From Paracyclopina nana (lineage: Eukaryota > Arthropoda > Copepoda > Cyclopoida > Cyclopettidae), in NCBI GenBank assembly GCA_019096065.1, contig JAGUCH010000009.1, positions 72,001 through 136,000 on the forward strand: 64,000 nucleotides of DNA, in the 5' to 3' direction. Made by a program: the position numbers and the translations under genes. The notes below the pieces were generated by a model that did not search any database, was not told where the DNA came from, and worked only from the letters and a program-made list of their open reading frames with translations. Below, in pieces: positions 55,641 to 64,000 of the stretch. Position 1 is the first letter of the stretch. Every line of letters starts with the position of its first letter.

Positions 55641-57450
55641 GTTTTGGTTCGTTGTAGTCCAATTTTGGACCATTTTGGAAAAACAATTTTTACATGATGT
55701 TAGAGTCTTTTTTTTTGGTCCATGTCCAACTCAATTTTGGCCCAATTGCTGACAGTTCTGTCAGATCTTTTCTATATAAAGTACACATAGTAGAAAGCAC
55801 AGAGTAAACATGGAAGACTGGCATTGAAGCTTTTAAAGTTGATTAAAAGCAGAGCTTTTGCGTACCTTTGTTCTGCGTCAATTTCACTGTTTCTGGTCGT
55901 CCAAAATTGGACCAACAGCAGAAAAAGTGAAAGATTCAAATTCTTCATGGTTAGCCAATGAGAAAGGTTTTTAGCAAAATTGGTCCAAAATCCTATAACC
56001 ATTTTCTGAATGGTCCAAAAATGTTCAAAACTAGTTTTTAATGTTCCAAAATTGGTCTAAAAGACTAGTTTCTCAGTGGTACAATATTGGTCAAAAGTAT
56101 CATTTAAAACTAGTTTCATTTCCGGCCAAAAATGGTCCAGAAATGTTCAAAAATGGTAGTTTCTCTATGGTCCCAAAATGGTCCCAAAATGTTCAAACCT
56201 ATGTAGTTTCTATATAGTCCAAAATTGGTCCAAAAATAATAGAAACTTCTTTATTAATGGTCCAATAGCGGTCATAAAATGTTCAAACCTAGTTTCTCAA
56301 AAGTCCAAAAATTATATAGACTAGTTTATAAATGGTCCAAAACGGGTCCAAAAATAGTAGAAACTAGTTTATTTATGGTCCAAAATCGGTCCTCAAATAT
56401 TAAAAACTAATTTCTCAATAGTCCAAAATTGCTCTGTCATTATAAAAAAATAGTTCCTCAATGGCCTAAAAGTGGTCCAGAAATGATCAAAACTAGTTTT
56501 TGAATGTTCCAAAATTGGTCCATTCATTGCGAAGCTTCAGCAATCAAGGTCCAATTTTTACACTAAAGAAAATAGCAAACTTTGAGGATTTATCGCGATG
56601 GAATTTTGTTGTGGGGCAGAATATGTTGGGAAAACTGCAACAACAACAAAATAAGCTTGAAGTTTGAACTCGGTTCGGGATCGGTCCCAAGGGAGAAATA
56701 AGTTCTAGTAGAACTCTCTTGAGCTTGTCACCTCACTTCTCTACTCTTCTTGGCTGCAGCAAAGGCTTGAATTGCACAAGCCATGCATAAATTAGCATCT
56801 GGACTTTAGTACAAAATTGGATAAAATTAGCTTTGTAAATGGACCAAAATTGGATTTAGTGGGTACTACGATGGTCCAAAAAAGTTGGCTTTAAAAACTC
56901 AAACGGGGAACATAGAAAATGAGCATTGAACTGAACACAGACATGAAATTCAAAAAAGAAAGTCTAAGAGTTGCCCCTAGATAGTCCCAAAAATGTCTAA
57001 AAATGGTCCAAATGTTGTACAAGATTAATTTAAACATTTGCCAAAAATGGTCAAAATAACGTAAAAAAATTATCCAAATAATGAAAAAATGGTCCAAATG
57101 TTGTTCAAAATTGGTCCAAATGTTGTCCAACTGTTGTCCAAAATTGGTCCAACTGTTATCCAAAATTGGTCCAAATGTTGTCCAAAATAATTCAGACATT
57201 TTCTAAAAATGGTCCAAATGTTGTCCAAAAATAGTCCAAATGTTGTCCAAAATGGTCCAAACAGTTGCCAAAAAACGGTCCAAATGTCGAACAAAAAAAG
57301 TTGAAATATTGTTCAAGAATGGTCCAAATATTTGAGAAATTGGTGCAAATGTTGACCAAAAATGGTCCATATGTTGCTCAAATGGTGATCAAAAATGGTC
57401 CAAATTATGTCCAAAAATTGGGCCAATACAAGAAGGAAAAGCAATAATCT
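55640..57450. repeat. Degenerate GGTCCAAAATTGGTCC arrays
   Basis: Two dense zones, about 55980-56530 (with AACTAGTTTCTNAATGGTCC) and about 56990-57450 (GGTCCAAATGTTGTCCAAAA). The zone between (56540-56880) is AT-rich without a gene. Long minus-strand frames reading LDNIWTNF come from the array. Confidence 0.8.
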
Positions 57451-57599
57451 CATGTTATATTGTTTCCTTTTGCAGGCATGAGATGACACAGAGTGGAAAG
57501 AGTTATGGTTCTGAGTAATGTGGCTAATGCGGTTCTCATTGTGAGGCCGCGGTTGAGGCCGTCGTAGTCATCGAGGCTGTCCTCTCAGTGCATGTGTAC

Positions 57600-58156
57600 G
57601 TGGGCTGCGTTCAGCTGCGAATTATAACGAACTTTGACAAAGAAAATATTGGTGAGAAAAATTTGCCAAATTTGCTTGAAAGTGAAATTGGAGCATCCAC
57701 TTTTGCTCGTTTGAGCCAATTTTGGTCCAAAAATGAAATAAAGTCGATGGAAATTTGCTTGAAAAGGCTCTTTTAGCTTAAAAAATAGAGCCAATTTTTC
57801 GAGGTTATACAGGTCCAAAAAAGGCATTTTTTGCCCAAATTCCGCCCAAAATCAGTACATTCAAATTATTTACTATTTGGCCTGTAAAGACCAAACTAAC
57901 AAGGACTGTAAACATTAAAAGCAATATTTTGTTCAAATGACGAACAAAAACAGCAAATAAAAGCTGATTTCCATCAGCTTTTTCTCATTTTTTGGCCAAA
58001 ATTGGCTTATCAGTGAAGTAATAGAGAATCCAATTTCACTTTCAAGCAATTTTTCCAAATTTGTCACTCCGATATTTAGCCAAAATATTTTAAATAATGC
58101 GCAGGTGAACACATCCTTTTTCGCATAATATGGAGCAGATGAACGGGGCCTTGGTG
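57600..58156. mobile_element. Two GGCCCCGTTCA-family MITE copies facing each other
   Basis: A reverse copy starts GGGCTGCGTTCAGCTGCGAA at about 57600 and carries TTGCTTGAAAGTGAAATTGG and GAGCCAATTTTGGTCC. A forward copy from about 57905 carries AGCAATATTTTGTTCAAA, TTGGCCAAAATTGGCTTAT and CACTTTCAAGCAATTTTTCC, and ends GGAGCAGATGAACGGGGCC. The outer ends are inverted repeats. Confidence 0.65.
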
Positions 58157-58499
58157 TGTGCAAAAGACTTGCGAAGAAATAAATTGAAGAAGCAACCCTC
58201 GGCCTTTATTGAGAAGGTGACACTGACTGAGTAGTGGCACCAAAACCCAGACTCACTCTCCAAGAAGAATAGAAGAAAAAGCAAAAATCTTCAACATTCC
58301 TCAGTGTGGTATGTAGAAAGTATGTTAAGTAGTAGACTGCATTAGTACATGTCCAATTTGGGACCATTAGTTCCAAAATATTTTTTCCTTCATGATGTTA
58401 TACAGATCTTTTGAACATTTGGACATCACTGCCATGTCCAAAAGTGCAAGTAATGCCCGAAAAGGGATTGAAATTGGTCCAGAAATTATAAAATAATGG

Positions 58500-58790
58500 G
58501 CAAAATTGAGGTCCAAAATTGATGCAATTGCGTCCAAAATCGTGCATTTTAGGTCTAAAATTGATGCATTTTAGGTCCAAAATTGATGCTAATTAGGTCC
58601 AAAATTGATGCAATATAGGTCCAAAATTGATGCTATTTAGGTCCCAAATAGATGCAATATAGGTCCCAAATTGATGCTATTTAGGTCCAAAATAGATGCT
58701 ATTTAGGTCCAAAATAGATGCTATTTAGGTCCAAAATAGATGCAATTTAGGTACAATATCGATACAATTCTGATCCAAAATTTCTCTTAG
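58500..58790. repeat. 20-bp array AGGTCCAAAATTGATGCNAT
   Basis: About 13 units of TTTAGGTCCAAAATTGATGC or AATATAGGTCCCAAATTGATGC in close tandem. Confidence 0.9.
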
Positions 58791-59127
58791 ATAGCTGAAA
58801 AAAGGTCCAAAATTGGTCCAAAACTTGGCAAAATTGTTCCTAAGCTGGTCCAAAACTATAAAAAATGGTAGCACCTAATCATGGTCTACTTTTAAGCTTT
58901 TAAATACAATTAAGAGCATTGTTATGCAAACACTAACTCAGCTTTTACTTTGAGCTTTGAGAGAAAGGAGAAATCTCTCAAGAGTTGACATTCCTCACTA
59001 GGTAAATGCACATAAAAGGCTTTTAACCACTCGATTACGCCAACAAATAATGTATTAATGCGGTGTGTTTATTGATGAGACCAGGAAAAAAGAAGCAATG
59101 CATTAAGTAATTTCTTGAAAATTGACC

Positions 59128-59610
59128 ATGAGGCCCCGTTCAGCTGCTTATTATTGCTAATATTTAGGCAAAATATTGGTGCAAAAAACTTTTTAATTTT
59201 GCTTTTAATGACCATTGGATTATGTAATTGTACGCAATAAAGCCAATTTTGGACAAAAAAGGGGAAAAATCAATAAAAATTGGTTTTAAAGCTCAATATT
59301 TTGGCATAATATTAATAAGAAAAATATTTAAAATTCACGTACCAGATTTATAAAAAAATAACTTAAAAATAACGCATATTATGGACCAGATGACGAGGGC
59401 CAAACACTTTAAAAAAAACACGCCATATTATGGTTAAGTAACGAAATTCCAGCCAAATTCTTACGATTTTCCCACATTTTTTAGCCAAAATTGGCTTTAA
59501 AGTGTCAAAAGAGGAAATTCAATATTGCTTCCAAGCAATTTTTGCCTGATTTTTACATTGATATTTTGCCCAAATGTGAGCCATAAAAAGCAACTGAACG
59601 CAGCCCAAGA
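59128..59610. mobile_element. GGCCCCGTTCA-family MITE pair
   Basis: The left copy starts GGCCCCGTTCAGCTGCTTAT and ends near 59392 with GGACCAGATGACGAGGGCC, about 265 bases between inverted ends. A second copy follows from about 59415 (CGCCATATTATGG; TTAGCCAAAATTGGCTTT; CTTCCAAGCAATTTTTGCC) and ends AGCAACTGAACGCAGCC. No coding capacity. Confidence 0.7.
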
Positions 59611-59827
59611 TTCAAGAAAAAGTATCGATAGTCAAAAAAATACACAAGCAAGAACGCCATTATTTGTTTAAGCCCCTTTTTATTGGGGCTCTGTTTGTAG
59701 CCAAAATAACCTTGAGAGGAAAGAGTGAATGTTCCATCAAAAACAACTCTGGTTGCAGAAGAGGATCTTTATTTGTCTGGCAAGGAAAGCCATGAAAAAA
59801 GCCTGGTGAAGAACCAGAAAGTCCAAA

Positions 59828-59965
59828 AAGCCCCGTTCAGCTGCACATGATGGTTGACATTTGGGCAAAATATCAATGTGAAAAACAAGAGAAGCATTGC
59901 TTGAAAGCCTTATTTAATTTCTTGCTTGATCTCAATCAAGCCTATTTTGGACGGGAAATGTGAAG
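59828..59965 (-). mobile_element. MITE-like repeat, truncated reverse copy
   Basis: GCCCCGTTCAGCTGCACATG, ATTTGGGCAAAATATCAATG, GCATTGCTTGAAAGCC and AATCAAGCCTATTTTGG match the left half of the family. It then merges into the GGTCCA array. Confidence 0.55.
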
Positions 59966-59989
59966 AAATTACTGACAATAGCGTATGTA

Positions 59990-60775
59990 TTGGTCCAATT
60001 ATGGTCCATTTTTGGCCTAATGATATAGTCAGCAAATTGTCTACACAAGGTCCACATTGGATTTCATTATGGTCCACTTTTGGTCCAATTATGATCAATA
60101 TTTGGACCAAGTATAGTCCACATTTGGTACTGTCATGGTCCAAATTTGGTCCTATTATGGTCTAAATTTGGTCCTATAATGGTCCAAATTTGCTCCTATT
60201 ATGGTCCAAATTGGTTGTATTATGGTCCAAAGTAGGTCATATTATGGCCCGAATTTTGTCATATCATGGTCCAAAGTTGGTCCTATTATGGTCCAAATTT
60301 GGTCCAAATATGATCTACCTTTGGTCCAATTATAGGTCACTTTGTGTCCAAATTCTGTCCACTATTGATCTGATCATGATCCACTTTTGGTCCAATTATG
60401 CTCCACTTTTAGTTTAAATTTGGCCAACTTGTGGTCCAATTATGTACAACTTAGGGTCCACTTTTGACCCAATTATGGTCCAAATCTGGTCCAATATTGA
60501 TCTGGTCCAATCATGGTACACTTCTAGTTCAATTAAGGTCCAAATGTGGTCCACTCATGCTCCAAATAGGATCCACTTCTGGTCCAATAATTATTCACTT
60601 TAAGTTCAAATTTGGTCCACTTTTGGTCCAATAATTATTCACTTTAAGTTCAAATTTGGTCCACTTTTGGTGTTATTACGGTCCAAATTCGGTCCACTTT
60701 TGGTGTAATTACGGTCCAAATTTGGTCCACTTTTTGGTCCAATTATGGTCCACTGTTGGTCCATTTTTGCTTTGC
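59990..60775. repeat. Array of GGTCCAAATTTGGTCCTATTATG
   Basis: About 40 units of 20-24 bases with GGTCCAAATTTGGTCC, TATTATGGTCCA and CCACTTTTGGTCCAATTAT. A 52-base segment beginning ATAATTATTCACTTTAAGTT is directly repeated near 60588 and 60631. The array ends about 50 bases before the acceptor of the LRR gene's ATG exon. Confidence 0.88.
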
Positions 60776-60824
60776 TTCGGACCATGCGATCAATACTTTA
60801 GGGCATTCCAATTTCTCTTTTCAG

Positions 60825-62450
60825 GCTATGGCATCGATGCTCTGTCGAGGCCTGCTCATTTTTCTAGTGTCCTCGGTGACATTTTTGGCCTCTGGCGGCC
60901 TCGCGGATTGCCCCGAGGCCTGCACGTGCAAGTGGAAAGGTGGGAAGCAAACTGTGGAGTGCATCAACGCCTCGCTCACCTCCATTCCAGCCAAAATTGA
61001 GGCTGGCACACAAGTCCTCGATTTGGGACTCAACTATTTGCCCAGCCTCGCCACGGACACTTTCACGAAGCACAACTTGACCAACCTTCAGAAGATTTTC
61101 CTCGAAAAGTGCTCAGTTCAGGTGCTCGAGGTGCACACCTTCAGGTCAGTGCTCAGCTTTCGAAGAAATCAGTTCTACATGTTAATTCACTTTGACTTAA
61201 GTCTTACCCAAGTCTGACTTAAGTCTTACCCAAGTCTGACTGAAGTCTTACCCAAGTCTGACTGAAGTCTTACCCAAGTCTGACTTAAGTCTTACCCAAG
61301 TCTGACCCAAGTCTGCCTAAGTCTTACCCAAGTCTTACCCAAGTCTTACCCAAGTCTTACCCAAGTCTTACCCAAGTCTGACCCAAGTCTGACCCAAGTC
61401 TGACCCAAGTCTGACCCAAGTCTGACCCAAGTCTGACCCAAGTCTGACCCAAGTCTGACCCAAGTCTGACCCAAGTCTGACCCAAGTCTATCCCAAGTCT
61501 GACCTTAGTTTGACCCAAGTCTGACCCAATCAAATCCAAGTATGACTTTAGTCTGACCCAAGTCTGACCCAAGTCTGACCCAAGTCTGACCCAAGTCTGA
61601 CCCAAGTCTGAATCTAGTCTGATCCAAGTCTGACTTAAGTCTGACCTAAGTCTGACTGAAGACTAAGCCAAGTCTGACCCAAATCTGACCCAAGTCTGAC
61701 TGAAGACTAAGCCAAGTCTGACCCAAATCCGACCCAAGTCCGACTTGAGACTAAGCCAAGTCTGACCCAAATCCGACCCAAGTCTGAATTTAGTCGGACC
61801 CAAGTTTGAATTGAGGCGGACCCAAGTCTGATTTAGTCTGACCCAAGTCTGACTTTAGTCTGACTTCACTCGTAAAAAGTCTGACTTTGCTCTAACCCAA
61901 GTCTGACTTTGCTCTAACCCAAGTCTGACTTTAGCTTAACCAAGTCTGACTTTAGCTTAACCAAGATTGACTTTAGCTTAACCAAGTCTGGCTTTACTCT
62001 TAACAAGTCTGGCTTCACTCTTAACAAGTCTTACTCTACTCTTAACAAGTCTGCCTTTAGTCTACCCCATTAAGTTTTTACCAAGTCCAACTATTTAAAA
62101 CATTGTACCATTCCCATGACTCACAGTTGACTCATGTTTGCTCACAGGGGCCTCACAAATCTGGTTGAGCTTGACCTGAGCGGGAACGCGCTGACCTCGG
62201 CGCCGACCTCGGCTGTGGAGGACTGCAAATACCTCATGCGTTTGTCCTTGAGGTCAAATCCGATTGGGTCAATAGGTGAGGAGGCCTTTCGCGGCCTCCA
62301 CGAGCTCGTGAGCCTCGACCTCAGCGGCTGTGGCCTTGAAAAAGTGCATCCCTATGCTTTCCGCGGCCTCGACAGCCTCGAATATCTGAGGCTGGAAGCC
62401 AACAGGCTCACCACGCTTTCATCAGCTCAAAGTTTCCCACCAAACTTGAG
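60825..62450 (+). CDS. kek: Kekkon-like LRR receptor, 5' part (continues beyond window)
   Basis: Exon A (60825-61144) follows the acceptor CTCTTTTCAG and starts ATG at 60828. Exon B is 62148-62450, joined in phase 2 (AG|G), and ends GAG|GTATAT, so the gene continues to the right. The product opens with a signal peptide (MASMLCRGLLIFLVSSVTFL). An LRR N-cap follows, CPEACTCKWKGGKQTVECIN, in which CKWKGGKQTVEC is the pattern I associate with Kekkon proteins. Then come about five leucine-rich repeats (NLVELDLSGNALTSAP; LVSLDLSGCGLEKVHPYAF; LEYLRLEANRLTTL). Known family members add more LRRs, a C-cap, an Ig domain and one membrane helix, none of which is in the window. They act as surface modulators of EGFR or BMP signalling. 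Assignment to a specific paralogue is not possible. Confidence 0.8.
61185..62095. repeat. 11-bp array ACCCAAGTCTG in the LRR gene intron
   Basis: About 75 units of ACCCAAGTCTG with TTACCCAAGTC and TTTAGCTTAACCAAGTCTG variants fill the 1.0-kb intron. Long frames of QTWVRLGSDLG on the minus strand are artefacts. Confidence 0.93.
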
Positions 62451-62465
62451 GTATATTGACATATT

Positions 62466-62680
62466 TGGAGCCCAGGAGCGAGCTGTCAAAAACAGGCCTT
62501 CAACTGCATGCAAAGGCCTGAAATATCCCATAAATTGGCTGGATGGGGCTAAAACTGGCTTTTTGTGGCTTGATAATGCTTTCTTGTCGATAATTAGCAA
62601 TTTTTTGCAACTTATGCGTTACTTTGCTTTTTGGGCATTTTGGGGCTTTTCATGGCTTTTTCGAGCTTTTTTTGCAATTG
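62466..62680 (+). repeat. Dispersed duplicate A in LRR gene intron
   Basis: GGAGCCCAGGAGCGAGCTGT, AAACAGGCCTTCAACTGCAT, GATAATGCTTTCTTGTCGAT and AATTAGCAATTTTTTGCA recur with about 85% similarity at 63722-63925, about 1.25 kb downstream. It starts 16 bases after the donor of exon B. Confidence 0.8.
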
Positions 62681-62740
62681 GGCTTTGCTCACGGTGTAGT
62701 TACATTTTTCCCAATAAGGTAAAAAAGATGGCATTAGGAG

Positions 62741-63066
62741 TAACCTCCGATTCTTTTTCAAATTCGCTTCAACTAGTTCGTCGCATAATCGTTATCATTT
62801 GGCTTTTTGACTTTTAAAAAAGAAATATTTGGCGTTCTTGTCAAGAAAAGAGAGATTTTCTGCCTTTTCAAGAAAGCTCCACCATGTATCAAGCTTGCTT
62901 TTCTTGGGCAAATTGTCCTGCAAAGCACACAATTATTACTCACTGTGCCTATAAAATGGCAACAAAACTGGATTAAATCTTACTTTTAAAAAGTTAGAAG
63001 ACTAAAATATTTGTAAATTAGTTGAAATATACCAAATCTGTTGACTTTAAAAATTGATCGGAGGTT
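62741..63066. mobile_element. Short inverted-repeat element, about 326 bp
   Basis: TAACCTCCGATTCTTTTTCA on the left is mirrored by TTAAAAATTGATCGGAGGTTA on the right. The interior is AT-rich and non-coding. The imperfect inverted repeat is about 20 bases, so the MITE assignment is tentative. Confidence 0.45.
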
Positions 63067-63304
63067 AAATTTTTTTAGATCGGGGCTTGTAGCGGAGCAG
63101 GTGCAAACAGAAACAGATCGAAATTCAATTTTCAGCCTGCTTAGCCTACGCTTCAATTAGCTGGGCTATCATTAGCTCCTCCTAGCGGCAAAAATCATTA
63201 CTAACAGAGCCTCCGTAAGCAAAGCCCAATTATTCACTAATGATTGCGCTAACTCGCTGAGTTCCACTAAAATGGGCATTTAAGGGCTTTTTGGGCTAAT
63301 CAAC

Positions 63305-63555
63305 CCTCTCGTGCCCAAGCTTTAGTTCGAATTGGTTCGTGTGGGCTTTTTGGGGCTTTTAGGGCTTTAGAACCGCCCAAGCTTTAGTTTGAATCAGTCC
63401 GTGTGGGCTTTTGGGGGCTTTTAGGGTTTAGAACTGCCCAAGCTTTAGTTCGAATTGGTTTGTGTGGGCTTTTTGGGGCTTTTAGGGCTTTAGAACTGCG
63501 CTTTAGTTCGAATTAGTTTGTGTGGGCTTTTTGGGGCTTTTAGGCTTTAGAACCT
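63305..63555. repeat. 62-bp tandem repeat, four copies
   Basis: CCCAAGCTTTAGTTCGAATT, then GGTTCGTGTGGGCTTTTTGG and GGCTTTTAGGGCTTTAGAAC, repeats at about 63313, 63375, 63437 and 63497. The last copy is shortened. Confidence 0.88.
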
Positions 63556-63721
63556 TTTAAGGCTTTTTAAGCTCATAAAAGCTTTTCAAGTATATAAGGT
63601 TTTTTTAGGGCTTTCAAGGCTTGTTTTGGACTTTTAAGGCTTTTGAGCTTGCTCAGTAATAGTGCTTAGGTTTTTGAAAATCGCCTTTTTGGGCCTTTTT
63701 TGTTAACCTTTACCTATATGT

Positions 63722-63925
63722 TGGAGCCTTATTGTGGGCTGTCAAAATCAGGACTTCAATTGCACGCAAAGGCTTGGAATATCCCAAAAATTGGCAAACT
63801 GGGGCTAAAAGTGGCTTTTTCAGGCTTAATAATGCTTTCTTGTCGATAATTAGCAGTTTTTGCAGTCTATGCGTGACTTTGCTTTTTGTGCATTTTGCGG
63901 CATCTCAAGGCTTTTTGAGATACTA
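63722..63925 (+). repeat. Dispersed duplicate B in LRR gene intron
   Basis: GGAGCCTTATTGTGGGCTGT, CAATTGCACGCAAAGGCTTG and TAATGCTTTCTTGTCGATAA match the segment at 62466-62680 block by block. No coding exon is seen after it before the window ends. Confidence 0.8.
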
Positions 63926-64000
63926 AGCCTTTATGAGGCTTTTTTGAGACTTTTTGGAACTTTTTGGAGCTATTTTGGATTTTGGGGGGCTTTTTTGGGC

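Noticed and set aside
61357-61605. Minus-strand frame of repeated QTWVRLGSDLG
   Set aside because: It is an artefact of the 11-bp ACCCAAGTCTG array in the LRR gene intron.

Overview
This is nuclear DNA from an animal, most likely an arthropod. Genes are spliced with GT-AG introns. Exons are GC-richer and carry strongly conserved animal proteins, while the AT-rich introns and spacers are filled with many different short tandem arrays and small inverted-repeat elements. The arthropod suggestion is an inference: the last gene has the LRR N-cap signature of the Kekkon family, which I know mainly from arthropods. I cannot name a species.

Layout. (1) 1-4634: intergenic, two degenerate tandem arrays and two copies of a dispersed MITE-like repeat. 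(2) 4635-5679, minus strand: a complete three-exon RpL39 gene (51 aa) with a 5'-TOP-like start and a poly(A) signal. (3) About 5680-6708: a short spacer shared with the divergent gene. (4) 6709-33543, plus strand: a complete 12-exon gene for the giant RCR-type E3 ubiquitin ligase Highwire/MYCBP2/RPM-1. The exon lengths add to 14,253 nt, exactly 4,750 codons plus stop. Domains occur in the family order: RCC1-like repeats, Cys-rich segment, two PHR domains, filamin-type domain, SH3-like repeats, FBXO45-binding region, zinc-binding segment, DOC, B-box-like, RING and tandem-cysteine domain. Its introns hold most of the tandem arrays. (5) 33595-34707: a broken, decayed second copy of the 3' end of that gene, interrupted by a long inverted repeat. 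(6) 36745-41236: a 190-bp satellite and a two-exon gene for a small unrecognised coiled-coil protein. (7) 41500-60780: gene-poor, with GGCGTGGC and CACAGTGGA motif clusters, many GGTCCAAA-type minisatellites, an 849-bp Mutator-like element with a frameshifted transposase remnant, a TA-flanked MITE and many copies of a GGCCCCGTTCA-ended MITE. (8) 60825 to the right edge: the first coding exons of a Kekkon-like LRR receptor that continues past the window.

How the genes relate. RpL39 is housekeeping, and Highwire-type ligases control synapse growth and axon degeneration. Their head-to-head arrangement suggests a shared promoter region, but no functional link is implied. The most unusual content is the repeat biology: a dead tandem copy of the Highwire catalytic tail, a minisatellite that seems to have grown from a transposon end, in-frame minisatellites inside the Highwire coding sequence, and a higher-order 16-mer array inside the intron of the small gene.
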